Of a stretch of 64,000 bases of DNA, positions 18,542 to 28,742 are shown in pieces. The stretch's first letter is position 1; every line of letters starts with the position of its first letter. The notes under the pieces were generated by a model, which was not told the DNA's origin, ran no database searches, and saw only the letters and a list, made by a program, of their open reading frames with translations. This stretch comes from Enterococcus faecium. Lineage in GTDB: Bacteria > Bacillota > Bacilli > Lactobacillales > Enterococcaceae. Where the stretch lies: the NCBI RefSeq assembly GCF_029023785.1, contig NZ_CP118955.1, positions 804,501 through 868,500 on the forward strand, written 5' to 3'. Both the position numbers and the translations under genes were made by a program.

Positions 18542-19294
18542 ATGATACCTAAGAAGATTCATTATTGCTGGTTTGGAAAAAATCCACTTCCAAACGAAGT
18601 AAAAAAATGTATAGAATCATGGAAGTTGTTTTGTCCTGATTATGAGATTATTGAGTGGAATGAAGAAAATTATGATGTATTCAAAATTGATTATATGGCT
18701 GAGGCTTACAAAGCAAAAAAATATGCTTTTGTTTCTGATTACGCTCGATTGGATATTATTTATAATAATGGTGGCATATATTTAGATACAGATGTAGAAT
18801 TGATTAGACCATTAGATGATCTTTTACATCATTCTTGTTATTTGGGGATGGAGTTACCGGGTAGAGTCAATACTGGATTAGGTTTTGGTGCTGTCAAAGG
18901 CAACAATTTCTTATATGAAAACATGAAATATTATGAACATAATCATTTTTTTTATAAGGGTAGAATGAATCTTACAACTTGTGTGGATATAACGACTAAT
19001 ATTTTAAAGAAACACGGGTTATCTAATGATGATAATATACAAATTATCAAGGATACGATAATTTTTTCAACAGAATATTTTTGTCCCTATGACATTGAAA
19101 AAGGTATTACAAATCTTACATGTAATACTATTTCTATACACCATTATTCTGCATCGTGGTATCAAGGTGGAAATATCATTAAAAATATTAGAAAAAAAAC
19201 TATTCCTATAAAGATTAAAATAAGAAAAATAATTGATAGTTCTTTTGGTATTGGAAGTTATGAAAAAATAAAAAAGATATTAAAGGGATTTTGA
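18542..19294 (+). CDS. Glycosyltransferase, GT32-like (DXD sugar-binding)
   Basis: Protein of 250 residues that begins MIPKKIHYCWFGKNPLP, the typical start of capsular polysaccharide glycosyltransferases of the Gly_transf_sug/GT32 type. The DXD motif is in GGIYLDTDVEL. A GAAGGAGGAA ribosome site precedes the ATG. The acceptor and donor sugars cannot be predicted. Strong AT bias typical of transferred capsule cassettes. Confidence 0.85.
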   Translation: MIPKKIHYCWFGKNPLPNEVKKCIESWKLFCPDYEIIEWNEENYDVFKIDYMAEAYKAKKYAFVSDYARLDIIYNNGGIYLDTDVELIRPLDDLLHHSCYLGMELPGRVNTGLGFGAVKGNNFLYENMKYYEHNHFFYKGRMNLTTCVDITTNILKKHGLSNDDNIQIIKDTIIFSTEYFCPYDIEKGITNLTCNTISIHHYSASWYQGGNIIKNIRKKTIPIKIKIRKIIDSSFGIGSYEKIKKILKGF

Positions 19295-19295
19295 G

Positions 19296-20438
19296 ATGAC
19301 AAATAGATATTCTATAATTAGTGATTTAAGTGAAAAAATTTTTATGGTGTTTTATGTAATAATAGTTTTTAGTTTAATTTTAAGTATGAGCACATATTCC
19401 GTTATATTTCCCAATTTACAATTCAATATAAATAATATTCAGAGAGTATGTTTTAGCTGTTTACTATTAATGTCTCTATTTAATTTAAAAAAGAAGTATA
19501 TATTTTTAGCTTTGCTTATAATATTTTTTGGAATAGCCTCTTTTTATTTTACTAAATCGGCATTATTTTTATATAATATTATATTAGTTTTGAGCTCTAG
19601 TCTTTGTTATTTTAATCGTCTGGTGAAAATCTTTTTCTATACAGCTACTTTTACTACTTCAGCAGTTATAGTTTCATCATTAATTGGTATAATTCCAAAT
19701 CTTATAATGATAAGAGAAGAAAGCTCTGTTTTACGATATGCTTTAGGCTTCAATCACGTTAATAATTTGGGTAGTATACTTACTATTTTATTCTTTTGCT
19801 CTTGGTACTTATTTAGAAAAAAAAATTTTACATTACTAATCATAAATTGTCTTTTTATCTTTTTATCTCAAGCAATTTTAAATAGTAGAACCTCTTTAAT
19901 AATAATGCTTATATTCATATTAATATATGCATTTATAAATAAATACGTATTATCTGATTATTTATTGTTTTTTTATGCTGTAGTTTTATCATTTATAGTA
20001 GGAGCAACAATTTATTTTTCAATACACATAGCAAATGATAAACTTGATTTGTTATTTAGTGGACGCTTAGGTTATTTATATAAGACACATGCATTACATG
20101 GATTCACGTATTTAGGACAATATTTAGGTTTAGATAATCAAATAGCCAAAGAATCCGTTTTTTATGTATCAAAAAATCATATTATTTTAGATAATGCTTT
20201 TGGAAGAATGATGATGGAATACGGTTTTATCTCATTGATAACTTTTTCTTTTACGTTATATTTTTGTATTAAAGAGGCGATAAAGTATGATGATACTATA
20301 TTAGTTTTGATATTTTTATCCATAGTATGTATTAGTTTTAGTGAACTTTATCCTATAGATTTTAGGCTTAATCTATTTCCTTTATTTTTATTAAGCCGTA
20401 AAGCTAATAATATTAAGTTATTGAGAGGGCATTTATGA
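19296..20438 (+). CDS. wzy: Capsule repeat-unit polymerase, Wzy-like
   Basis: Hydrophobic protein of 380 residues with about ten predicted membrane helices and a large extracytoplasmic loop near residues 250-300, the layout of O-antigen/capsule polymerases. Sequence conservation in this family is low, so the assignment rests on topology and on location between glycosyltransferases and the flippase. The start follows the previous stop after one base. This is among the most AT-rich genes in the window. Confidence 0.8.
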   Translation: MTNRYSIISDLSEKIFMVFYVIIVFSLILSMSTYSVIFPNLQFNINNIQRVCFSCLLLMSLFNLKKKYIFLALLIIFFGIASFYFTKSALFLYNIILVLSSSLCYFNRLVKIFFYTATFTTSAVIVSSLIGIIPNLIMIREESSVLRYALGFNHVNNLGSILTILFFCSWYLFRKKNFTLLIINCLFIFLSQAILNSRTSLIIMLIFILIYAFINKYVLSDYLLFFYAVVLSFIVGATIYFSIHIANDKLDLLFSGRLGYLYKTHALHGFTYLGQYLGLDNQIAKESVFYVSKNHIILDNAFGRMMMEYGFISLITFSFTLYFCIKEAIKYDDTILVLIFLSIVCISFSELYPIDFRLNLFPLFLLSRKANNIKLLRGHL

Positions 20439-21322
20439 TAACAATATTTACTCCTACTTATAATAGAAAAAAAGAAATAAAAAAGTTATACGAATCATTA
20501 TTAAATCAAACAAGCAAAGGCTTTGAATGGCTTATAGTCGATGACGGTTCAACTGATAAGACTAAGGAGTTTTTTTTATTATTAGAAAAACAACAATTAC
20601 CATTTAAAATACGGTACATTTACCAAGAAAATAGTGGCAAACATGTAGCTTATAATACAGCTATAAAAAACATGAAAACTGAATGGCATGTTGTAGTTGA
20701 TAGTGATGACATTTTATTTGAAAAATCAATAGAAATATTTGAAATGAGAATTCAAGAAATAGAAAATGATATGATAGGATTAATTTTTCCGAAGAAAAAT
20801 TTAGATTCTATTTATATCTCTCCATGGATTGAAAAAAAAATCCCTATGAATATTCCTGATATCAAGTTTAAGTTTGGATTAAATATTGAAACTTGCATTG
20901 TTATAAACAATAAATATATTAAAAAATTTCAATTTCCAAAATTTAAAGATGAAAAATTTATGAGCGAAGAAAGCCTATATTATTATTTAGCAGACTATGG
21001 TAAATTTTTGCCGTTTAAAGATCAAGTATATGGATATCGTTATCTAGAGGATGGTTGGACAAAGAATTTATTTAGAATTTGGGAAGAAAATCCTTTAAGT
21101 ACACTGTATTCCCTAAAAATGAGAAAAAAATATATACAGAAACATGTAAAAGGATTAAAGAAAACCAAAGAATTAATCAAAGTATCTATGAATATAAATA
21201 GTCTAGAATGGTTAAATGAAAAAAGTTTCAAAAAATATATTAAAGGAAAAAGTATAAAACAGTGGTTTTATGTTCCAATTTTTTTTATGTTTAAAAAGAT
21301 ACGTTTTGAGAGGAAAAAATAG
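20435..21322 (+). CDS. Family 2 glycosyltransferase
   Basis: GT-A fold enzyme of 295 residues. The N-terminus reads ITIFTPTYNRKKEIKKLYES, followed by WLIVDDGSTDKT and the metal-binding VVDSDDILF. It starts inside the end of the polymerase gene (ATGA overlap), so translation is coupled. It lacks membrane segments and would act on lipid-linked intermediates at the inner face. Specificity unknown. Confidence 0.9.
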   Translation: MITIFTPTYNRKKEIKKLYESLLNQTSKGFEWLIVDDGSTDKTKEFFLLLEKQQLPFKIRYIYQENSGKHVAYNTAIKNMKTEWHVVVDSDDILFEKSIEIFEMRIQEIENDMIGLIFPKKNLDSIYISPWIEKKIPMNIPDIKFKFGLNIETCIVINNKYIKKFQFPKFKDEKFMSEESLYYYLADYGKFLPFKDQVYGYRYLEDGWTKNLFRIWEENPLSTLYSLKMRKKYIQKHVKGLKKTKELIKVSMNINSLEWLNEKSFKKYIKGKSIKQWFYVPIFFMFKKIRFERKK

Positions 21323-21323
21323 T

Positions 21324-22190
21324 ATGATGGTTAGCGTAGTAATACCTACTTTTCAACGTAATGATTTCTTGGAGAGAGCAATCAATAGTGTTTTCAAACA
21401 AAATTTTACTGATTATGAAATCTTAATCATTGATGATAATGTAGGAGAAAATGTTTATAGAATTAATAATAGAAATTTAGAAAATAAAATCCAAAACAGC
21501 AAAATACGCTTTATATATAACGAAAAAAACCTTGGAGGAGCTGAAGCAAGAAACATTGGCATTAAAGAAGCACAAGGTAAATATATCGCCTTTTTAGATG
21601 ATGATGATATTTTTTTGCCTGAAAAATTAAAAAAAATGATTTCAGTTCTTGAAGAAAAAAAAGGAGTAATGGCTTATTCTTTTGTCAAATCAAATTTAGG
21701 CCAAGAATGGAAATATGTATATAATGGAAATGCCCTATTTGAACTTTTTAAGGTAGGATCAATTGCTGCTACATCACAATGGATAATTCTTCGAAAAGCA
21801 TTAATAGAGGTCGGAGGATTTGACAATACACCAGCAAAACAAGATTCTATACTAACATGTAAATTACTTGAAAATGGTAATGAGATTATTTGTATAGAAG
21901 AGTTTCTATCAGTTTATTTTGAACACGAATTTACTAGAATAAGTACAAGCGGAAAAACACTTATTGGTGAAATCAATCTTTTTAACAAATATAAATCAAT
22001 AAAAGATAGATTCTCGATTCAGGAGCAAAAAGAGATCGAATTAAATTTCAATTACAGAATATTTAAGTATAAAATTAAAATGAAAAAATACGTTTCTGCT
22101 AGCCAAAACCTTTTCAATATAGTAAGAAACAATCCTTTTAAGGGATATGAATTAATTAAGAAAGATTTTATTAGAGGAGGAATGAAGTAA
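21324..22190 (+). CDS. Family 2 glycosyltransferase
   Basis: Second GT-A enzyme, 288 residues when started at ATG 21324, which has GAGAGG ten bases upstream. An in-frame ATG at 21270 lies within the previous gene without such a site. Motifs: [37 protein letters not shown] and the acid cluster FLDDDDIF. Specificity unknown. The following gene starts two bases after the stop. Confidence 0.9.
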   Translation: MMVSVVIPTFQRNDFLERAINSVFKQNFTDYEILIIDDNVGENVYRINNRNLENKIQNSKIRFIYNEKNLGGAEARNIGIKEAQGKYIAFLDDDDIFLPEKLKKMISVLEEKKGVMAYSFVKSNLGQEWKYVYNGNALFELFKVGSIAATSQWIILRKALIEVGGFDNTPAKQDSILTCKLLENGNEIICIEEFLSVYFEHEFTRISTSGKTLIGEINLFNKYKSIKDRFSIQEQKEIELNFNYRIFKYKIKMKKYVSASQNLFNIVRNNPFKGYELIKKDFIRGGMK

Positions 22191-22191
22191 G

Positions 22192-23358
22192 ATGCGTATC
22201 GCACTTTTTGGACTCGGCTACGTTGGCTTAGCTAACGCTTTATTACTTGGCCAGCACGAAAATGTTAAAGCATATGATATCGTTGAGGAAAAGATTGATA
22301 TGCTAAGAAACAGACAATCACCTTTAGAGGATAAAGAAGTTCACGAGTTTCTCGAACGGGATGATTTAAATGTGGAATTTACTAAAGATTTCGAGGAAGC
22401 TGTACTTTTTGGTGATTACTTGATCATCGCTACACCGACAGATTACGACGAAAAGAAAAATTACTTTAATACTTCCACAGTTGAAGATGTTATTGAAAAA
22501 GCCCTGATCATTCGACCAGATGCAACTTTTATTATTAAGTCAACTGTTCCTGTGGGATATACATTAGAATTAAAAGCAAAATTTAAAACAGAGAATATTG
22601 TTTTTTCTCCAGAGTTTTTAAGAGAAGGGAAGGCATTGTATGATAACTTGTATCCTTCTCGAATTGTTGTAGGAGAGTGTTCTGATAGAGGGCAAGAAAT
22701 AGCGGATATGTTTGAACGGAACGCTTTAGATAAAGATGTGCCAGTTCTTTTGACACATCCTACTGAAGCTGAAGCAATCAAATTGTTTTCAAACACTTAT
22801 CTTGCTTTACGCGTAGCATATTTTAATGAGTTAGATACTTATGCCGAGTCTCGAGGATTGAACACAAAACAAATCATTGAGGGTGTAGGGTTAGATCCTC
22901 GAATTGGCTCTCACTACAATAATCCCTCATTTGGTTACGGAGGATATTGTTTACCTAAAGATACAAAGCAGCTAAGAGCAAACTATGAAAATGTTCCAAG
23001 CAATATCATCAGTGCAATTGTAGACGCAAATACGACAAGAAAAGATTTTATTGCAGACCAAATTTTAGCGAAAAAACCTAAAACTGTAGGAATCTATCGT
23101 TTAACAATGAAGGCAAATTCTGACAACTTTCGGTATTCATCTATCCAAGGTGTAATGAAACGTATCAAAGCAAAAGGGATCGAAGTCGTAGTTTATGAAC
23201 CAACACTAGATAAAGAAGCATTCTATCATTCACGGGTGATCAAAGATTTTGACGAATTCAAGAATATGTCAGATGTGATTGTATCAAATCGTATGGAGCC
23301 AGCTTTAGCTGAAGTAAAAGAAAAAGTTTATACGAGAGATATTTTTAGACGGGATTAA
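22192..23358 (+). CDS. ugd: UDP-glucose/UDP-sugar 6-dehydrogenase
   Basis: NAD-dependent enzyme of 388 residues oxidising UDP-glucose to UDP-glucuronate, so the capsule probably contains a uronic acid. The Rossmann motif is [10 protein letters not shown] at the N-terminus and the active-site Cys is in [15 protein letters not shown]. Its length matches the short UGD class. Its base composition is visibly less AT rich than the transferase genes on either side, suggesting a different origin within the cassette. Confidence 0.93.
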   Translation: MRIALFGLGYVGLANALLLGQHENVKAYDIVEEKIDMLRNRQSPLEDKEVHEFLERDDLNVEFTKDFEEAVLFGDYLIIATPTDYDEKKNYFNTSTVEDVIEKALIIRPDATFIIKSTVPVGYTLELKAKFKTENIVFSPEFLREGKALYDNLYPSRIVVGECSDRGQEIADMFERNALDKDVPVLLTHPTEAEAIKLFSNTYLALRVAYFNELDTYAESRGLNTKQIIEGVGLDPRIGSHYNNPSFGYGGYCLPKDTKQLRANYENVPSNIISAIVDANTTRKDFIADQILAKKPKTVGIYRLTMKANSDNFRYSSIQGVMKRIKAKGIEVVVYEPTLDKEAFYHSRVIKDFDEFKNMSDVIVSNRMEPALAEVKEKVYTRDIFRRD

Positions 23359-23360
23359 CC

Positions 23361-24773
23361 ATGAAAAATTTAGCTAGAAATTTTTTTTATCAGAGCTTGT
23401 TTCAAATTACTAAAATCATTATCCCTATAATTACTATTCCAATAGTATCGAATGCGCTAGGGCCAAGTGGAATCGGTATTTATAATTATACTTTTTCAAT
23501 TGCTCAATATTTTGTTTTAGTTGCTGGATTAGGTGTCGCAATTTATGGAAATAGAGAAATTACTTTAATACTTAACAGAAATAAAGAAGAATTATCAAAA
23601 GTATTTTGGGAAATACTGATGTTTAAAGCAATGACAACTATTTTTGTTCTTATGTTTTATTTTGCTTTAACTTTCTTCTTAGAGAATAAAATTTATTTAT
23701 TGATACAATCCTTGACGATTATAGCCGTATTTTTTGATGTTTCGTGGTTTTTTATGGGGATTGAAGATTTTAAAAAAACTAGTATTTCTAATTTATTGGT
23801 ACAAATTGTTACGTTTGTTTTAATTGTTTTCTTGATTAAAAATGAAGGAGATGCATTAAAATATACACTTATTCAAGCGTTAGGTTTAGTATGTTCGCAA
23901 ATAAGTGTTTGGCTGTTTATTCCTAAGTATATTCATTTTGTAAAAGTAAGTATAAGAAATAGCTTTAATCACTTAAAGGGATCATTTGAATATTTTATAC
24001 CGCAAATAGCTATTATGTTGTATACAAATTTGAATAAAACGCTTTTAGGATTTACTATGGGCAGCATGGCGGTTGGATATTTCACTAACTCATTACAATT
24101 GAATACCGTTTTTATAACCATTATTACTACGTTAGACTTAGTGTTATTACCTCATATGACTGGCTTTTTTGCAAAAGAAAATGTGACTAGAATCGTTCGA
24201 ATGATGGAGAAAACTATACATTTACAATTATACTTTTCAATACCTATTATGTTTGGCATGCTAACTGTTTATGACAAATTAGTGCCGTGGTTTTTTGGAG
24301 AAAAATTTATATACATTAATAATGTTATTCCTTATTTTTCAGCTCTAATAATAATTATTCCGTTAGGTATGTCAATTTCCAGACAATATTTAATGCCGAT
24401 AGGGCACGTCAAGGAATATAACAAATCAGTAATTGTTGGGGCCATCATCAATATCGTAGCCAATTTAATATTGTTACCAACTATTGGTTTTTTTGGTGTA
24501 GTTTTTTCGAATATTTTAGCAGAATGCTTTGTAACTTTTGTAAGGACAAGATCTTTCTTAAAGAGTACAGATTTTAAATTTGAATATCGTAAAATTGGAA
24601 TCTTTTTGCTAGGCGGAATACTTATGTGCATAGTAACACGTTCTTTAACAAGTAATTTATCAAGTAGTATTTTGACTAATTTGATACAGTTTGCTATTGC
24701 TTTGCCTATTTATTTAACCATTACTACTCTATTTAAGGCAAATCCGTTCCTTGATTTATTAAGGAAAAAATAG
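23361..24773 (+). CDS. wzx: Wzx-type polysaccharide flippase
   Basis: Membrane protein of 470 residues of the MOP superfamily with 12-14 predicted helices. The N-terminus (FFYQSLFQITKIIIPIITIP) and GIYNYTFSIAQYFVLVAGLG are typical of the RfbX/Wzx class. It would flip the undecaprenyl-linked repeat unit outward for the polymerase. It starts two bases after ugd and is the last gene before a strong terminator, so it ends the capsule operon. Confidence 0.9.
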   Translation: MKNLARNFFYQSLFQITKIIIPIITIPIVSNALGPSGIGIYNYTFSIAQYFVLVAGLGVAIYGNREITLILNRNKEELSKVFWEILMFKAMTTIFVLMFYFALTFFLENKIYLLIQSLTIIAVFFDVSWFFMGIEDFKKTSISNLLVQIVTFVLIVFLIKNEGDALKYTLIQALGLVCSQISVWLFIPKYIHFVKVSIRNSFNHLKGSFEYFIPQIAIMLYTNLNKTLLGFTMGSMAVGYFTNSLQLNTVFITIITTLDLVLLPHMTGFFAKENVTRIVRMMEKTIHLQLYFSIPIMFGMLTVYDKLVPWFFGEKFIYINNVIPYFSALIIIIPLGMSISRQYLMPIGHVKEYNKSVIVGAIINIVANLILLPTIGFFGVVFSNILAECFVTFVRTRSFLKSTDFKFEYRKIGIFLLGGILMCIVTRSLTSNLSSSILTNLIQFAIALPIYLTITTLFKANPFLDLLRKK

Positions 24774-25077
24774 TTTTTACAAGTAAGTTGATAATTAGAA
24801 CTTTGTTCAATAAAAAAGTGATTTAAATAGCTTATAAGAATTGAAAAATGTGAATTTTCATCATCCCTAATCTGGAACAGAAAGCACAAGCTTCTGTTCC
24901 AGATTTTTTTATTATTTCCTTTTGTTTATTTATTTTGTAGTATTTTTAGCCATGCTAAAGTACACGATAGCTTTTATCTAAAATGGGAAATGAAACTAAT
25001 AAATTATAGTAGCGAGATACGTAAGGCATTTTTTACAGTTTTTCTAGCAATTGTTATCAATTGTAAATCAAATACCC
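24774..25077. other. Intergenic region after the capsule locus
   Basis: Contains the capsule terminator (24869-24910) and otherwise AT-rich sequence. No further gene is visible. The converging rpiR gene ends at 25078. Confidence 0.5.
24869..24910 (+). terminator. Terminator of the capsule operon
   Basis: AATCTGGAACAGAA (24869-24882) pairs with TTCTGTTCCAGATT (24892-24905), followed by TTTTT. Confidence 0.88.
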
Positions 25078-25749
25078 TCAATTCTCCCCCATACGCAATA
25101 CATAGGCGTCAAGCAAGATTCTCGCGATGATCTGGAGAGGCAAACGCGACCGTACTTCATAATCAGGGAAATAAGAACCTTCTGATTTGAAACCTACGAG
25201 ATTGATCTCGCAATAGTCTTTCAGTGTAGAGGAATGATTGGCTGTAACTAGAATCGAACCAATCTCTGCATCATAGCAATTCTTTGCGGCGGTGATGAGT
25301 TCTTTTGTCTCGCCGTTCAAAGAAACAAAAATAACGCTGTCTTTCTTAGTCAGTTTCTGACTGATGCTTTTGATAATTTCTGGATCAGTATGCATTTGAC
25401 AATTTTTTCCTGTTAATTGAAGTTTTACCAGCATTTCTTGGCCAATCATTTCTGAAAATCCTCGGGCAAAGACAAAAACCCGGTCAGCAAATTTGATTCT
25501 TTGTATCGCATCCTCAATATTTCCGATTTCCAACATATTGATCGTACGTACCACTTCTTGTTCATTTTTTAGAATGGCTCGGCGGATACCTTTGTCTACT
25601 TTATCTAAGAAAGAAAAATTGATGTTCTTGTTTTCTCCTTCTTTTAGATGATGCTTAAACGAAGTAAACCCTTCATAGCCTTTCTTTTTCATTGTCCGCA
25701 CAATGGTGGCTGTTGAGACATTTGCTGTTTCACTTAATTTGTGATCCAT
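25078..25749 (-). CDS. RpiR/MurR-family regulator with a shortened N-terminus
   Basis: SIS-domain sugar regulator of 223 residues from the ATG at 25749 (AAGGAA ribosome site). The recognition part of the helix-turn-helix is present (KLSETANVSTATIVRTMKKK), but the roughly 35-40 residues that normally precede it (helix 1 and the linker) are missing. A stop closes the frame 33 bases upstream, and I found no lost N-terminus in the other frames. The SIS domain (FVFARGFSEMIGQEML, SLNGETKELITAAK) would bind a phosphosugar. It is divergent from the PTS operon and probably controls it. Confidence 0.82.
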   Translation of the reverse strand: MDHKLSETANVSTATIVRTMKKKGYEGFTSFKHHLKEGENKNINFSFLDKVDKGIRRAILKNEQEVVRTINMLEIGNIEDAIQRIKFADRVFVFARGFSEMIGQEMLVKLQLTGKNCQMHTDPEIIKSISQKLTKKDSVIFVSLNGETKELITAAKNCYDAEIGSILVTANHSSTLKDYCEINLVGFKSEGSYFPDYEVRSRLPLQIIARILLDAYVLRMGEN

Positions 25750-25812
25750 ATTCTTTCCTTCTTTCACCAAAAGTTAGTTAAAAAATAGCACGACGAGTTT
25801 ATGAATGTAAAG

Positions 25813-25850
25813 GTTTTCTTTGTGTTGGGACGATTAAGAAAACATTTTCA
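25813..25850. promoter_or_regulatory. Dyad and weak cre-like site between rpiR and the PTS operon
   Basis: GTTTTCTT (25813-25820) and AAGAAAAC (25836-25843) form a perfect inverted repeat, a candidate RpiR operator. Overlapping it, AGAAAACATTTTCA (25837-25850) matches 12 of 14 positions of the CcpA cre consensus but lacks the central CG. Both are predictions. Confidence 0.4.
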
Positions 25851-25891
25851 CTTTCGCGTATTTCATAATAGAGTCAAGGAGGTCATTGGTT

Positions 25892-26842
25892 ATGTCTATC
25901 TACACATGCACGATGAATTTGGCAATTGATCTATTTATTGAAACAGATGAGATGCATCCTTTTATGGTAAACCGCACAAAAGAGGATGACATTCAGGCAA
26001 ACGGAAAAGGAGTGAATGTGTCACTAGTATTAAAGATGCTAGATTTCCCAAGTACGGCATTAGGTTTTTCTGCTGGGTTCACAGGAAAGTATATAGAAGA
26101 CTATTTACAGCAGAAACAAATCCAAACAGAGTTTATTGAAGTGCCTGTTATGACGCGTATCAATGTATTTACACAAGTCAATCAAACGAAAGAAGAATAC
26201 AAATTAGTGAATCAAGGACCTGAAATACCGCAGACAGCTGTCCATAATTTTTTAAATCAAATAAGAGCATTACAAGCAGAAGATTATCTTTGTGTTTCTG
26301 GGAGTTTACCAAGAGGGCTGTCTCCAAAGGTTTTAATAGAAATCAGTCGGATTTGTCAGGAAAAGGGGATTCATTTGATTATTGATAGTAGTGATCAAGA
26401 AGTCATGGATTGTTTACCCTATCGACCGTTTTTGCTGAAACCGAACGAGGAAGAACTTTCTTCTTGGTTCGGACGAAAAATGGTTACAGATGAAGATTAC
26501 TTTGTTTATGGACAACGACTAGTAGAGTTAGGTGCAGAAAATGTTTTGTTATCCCTCGGTGAGAAAGGAGCAATTCTTTTTACGAAAGACAGGGTGTTTC
26601 GAGGAAACTCGCCCAAAGGAAAAGTTGTCAATACAGCATGTGCAGGTGATACCATGTTAGGCGCTTTTTTATCAGGATACATGAATCGACGACCGCTTGA
26701 TGAAACGTTACGTAAAAGCATAGCAGCAGGCAGCTCAACCGCTTTTCGCAAAGGATTAACAGATTTTTTAGATGTGGAGGGATTAAGTAAACAAATCAAA
26801 ATCAGGGAAGAGAGGTTCGAAAGATGGGAAAATATCAACTAA
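25892..26842 (+). CDS. PfkB-family sugar-phosphate kinase (1-phosphofructokinase / tagatose-phosphate kinase type)
   Basis: Carbohydrate kinase of 316 residues, ATG at 25892 nine bases after AAGGAGG. The N-terminal block IYTCTMNLAIDLFIE and NGKGVNVSLVLKMLDF are typical of FruK/LacC. The C-terminal anion-hole motif is ACAGDTM, where the first Gly of the usual GAGD is a Cys; the catalytic Asp is kept. With a fructose-type PTS and a tagatose-bisphosphate aldolase downstream, the product is probably a ketose 1,6-bisphosphate. It overlaps the next gene by 19 bases. Confidence 0.88.
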   Translation: MSIYTCTMNLAIDLFIETDEMHPFMVNRTKEDDIQANGKGVNVSLVLKMLDFPSTALGFSAGFTGKYIEDYLQQKQIQTEFIEVPVMTRINVFTQVNQTKEEYKLVNQGPEIPQTAVHNFLNQIRALQAEDYLCVSGSLPRGLSPKVLIEISRICQEKGIHLIIDSSDQEVMDCLPYRPFLLKPNEEELSSWFGRKMVTDEDYFVYGQRLVELGAENVLLSLGEKGAILFTKDRVFRGNSPKGKVVNTACAGDTMLGAFLSGYMNRRPLDETLRKSIAAGSSTAFRKGLTDFLDVEGLSKQIKIREERFERWENIN

Positions 26843-28287
26843 TTGCAGCAACCGGTTGTCCGACAGGAATTGCGCATACCTACATGGCGCAAGAGGCATT
26901 AGAACAAGCAGCTAGGAAAAAAGGCATCACGATCAAAGTAGAGACCCATGGACAAATTGGGATCGAAAATGAATTAACGGCTGAAGAAATCAAACAGGCT
27001 GATGCTGTCATTATTGCCGCAGACAAAGATGTCCATTCAGAAAGATTTGCGGGAAAACGAGTCATTGATGTTTCTGTCAGTACAGGAATCAAGGATGCAC
27101 AACGGCTGATTGACGAGGCATTGGCAGGAAAAGGTACTGTCTTAGCAGATAAGGAAGCTGTTGATACTTTAGAACCAGAAGTGATGAGTGGTGCTAATTT
27201 TGGTCGTAGCATCTATAAAAATTTGATGAATGGTGTCTCTCATATGTTGCCTTTCGTGGTAGCTGGCGGAGTATTGATTGCTATTTCATTTGCCGTTTGG
27301 GGAATCTATTCTTTTGATCCAGATCATGCACAATACAATGCTACAGCGGCAATGGTAAAAGTAGTTGGCGATGCAGCAATGGGAATGATGGTTCCAGTTT
27401 TAGCAGCTTATATTGCAGAAGGGATCGCGAAACGTCCAGGGTTAGTCGTTGGATTTGTTGGTGGACTCGTGTCCATGAATGGCGGTACTGGATTTTTAGG
27501 AGGCATTTTAGCTGGGTTCTTAGCAGGTTATTTTATCTTATTTTTGCAAAAGCTACTGACAATTTTACCTAAACAACTAGATGGCTTGAAGGCAATCTTC
27601 TTATATCCAGTTATTGGTGTAGCATTTATTGGCATCGTGATGTCTTTGCTGGCAGGTCCAATGAAGGCTATAAATGAAGGAATGATGAGCTTTTTAGCTG
27701 GATTTGAACATTCGAATCCACTTGTTCTTGGCGTGATTGTTGGCTGCATGTGTGCGTTTGATATGGGAGGACCGGTTAATAAGGCGGCATATGTAACAGG
27801 AACAGCTCTTTTGGCACAAGGAAACACGACTTTTATGGCTGGTGTGTCAGCAGCTTGTATTGCACCACCGTTGATTACTGGTTTTGCTACTTTATTGTTT
27901 GGTAAATATTTTGATACCAATGATCGTAATGCAGGTTTGGTTAATTTTATTTTAGGATCAACTCATATTACGGAAGGAGCTATTCCGTTTGCTGCGAAAG
28001 ACCCGATCCGAGTGTTACCCACGATGATGTTAGGCTCATCAATTGCTGCTGTCTTAATTTATTTGTTTGGCGTCCAAGTTCCAGCACCACATGGTGGTTT
28101 TTTAGTGTTACCTGTAGTGACGGGAAAAATCCAATGGGTTACAGCGATTCTTATTGGTTCGATCGTTGGTGGAGTGATACTAGGATTAATCCAAAAGAAA
28201 AGAGTAACTGATGAAGACAAGAAGATGGATAATAAAGCAGCAAATCGTACAGTTATCGAAGAAGGAAGAGCAGGAGGCTTATCATGA
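26824..28287 (+). CDS. PTS fructose-family IIBC component
   Basis: Membrane transporter of 487 residues. The EIIB domain (about 1-100) carries the phosphocysteine C12 in TGCPTGIAHTYMAQ. It is followed by an EIIC domain with about eight to ten membrane segments and the conserved FDMGGPVNKAAY and HITEGAIPFAAKDP blocks. It imports and phosphorylates a ketose, usually giving the 1-phosphate. The gene is embedded between the kinase and the IIA gene with overlaps at both ends. Confidence 0.93.
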   Translation: MGKYQLIAATGCPTGIAHTYMAQEALEQAARKKGITIKVETHGQIGIENELTAEEIKQADAVIIAADKDVHSERFAGKRVIDVSVSTGIKDAQRLIDEALAGKGTVLADKEAVDTLEPEVMSGANFGRSIYKNLMNGVSHMLPFVVAGGVLIAISFAVWGIYSFDPDHAQYNATAAMVKVVGDAAMGMMVPVLAAYIAEGIAKRPGLVVGFVGGLVSMNGGTGFLGGILAGFLAGYFILFLQKLLTILPKQLDGLKAIFLYPVIGVAFIGIVMSLLAGPMKAINEGMMSFLAGFEHSNPLVLGVIVGCMCAFDMGGPVNKAAYVTGTALLAQGNTTFMAGVSAACIAPPLITGFATLLFGKYFDTNDRNAGLVNFILGSTHITEGAIPFAAKDPIRVLPTMMLGSSIAAVLIYLFGVQVPAPHGGFLVLPVVTGKIQWVTAILIGSIVGGVILGLIQKKRVTDEDKKMDNKAANRTVIEEGRAGGLS

Positions 28288-28742
28288 CAATCATTCATGA
28301 AGAGAACATTTTTTTACAACAGCCATTAGATAGTCAAGAAGAAGCATTTAAGTTTTTAGCAAAGCAAACATTCTGTTTAGGAATCGCTCATGACGAAAAA
28401 GAAGTATATCAAAAACTTCTAGAAAGAGAAAAAGAAGGTACTACAGGAATAATGTCAGGTTTTGCTATCCCTCATGCGAAGTCTCAAACAATCAACGAAC
28501 CTAGTATGATTATCGTCACACTGAACAAAGGAATTGAATGGAACAGTTTAGATAGACAGTCAGTTGATTTTATTTTTGCGTTATTTATTCCAGATTCAGA
28601 AGCAGGAACGACTCATTTGAAATTATTGTCTCTTGTTGCACGATCATTGATGCGAAAAGAGGTTACAGAACAGTTGAGAAAAGCAAAATCAAAAACAGAA
28701 ATAGCCACAATATTAACTAAAGAAATAGGTGAAGATCTATGA
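28284..28742 (+). CDS. PTS fructose-family IIA component
   Basis: Soluble EIIA of 152 residues. The phosphorylated His is H64 in GFAIPHAKSQ, with the family block TTGIMSG just before. It passes phosphate from HPr to the IIB domain encoded upstream. ATGA overlaps with both the IIBC gene and the aldolase gene indicate tight coupling. Confidence 0.93.
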   Translation: MTIIHEENIFLQQPLDSQEEAFKFLAKQTFCLGIAHDEKEVYQKLLEREKEGTTGIMSGFAIPHAKSQTINEPSMIIVTLNKGIEWNSLDRQSVDFIFALFIPDSEAGTTHLKLLSLVARSLMRKEVTEQLRKAKSKTEIATILTKEIGEDL

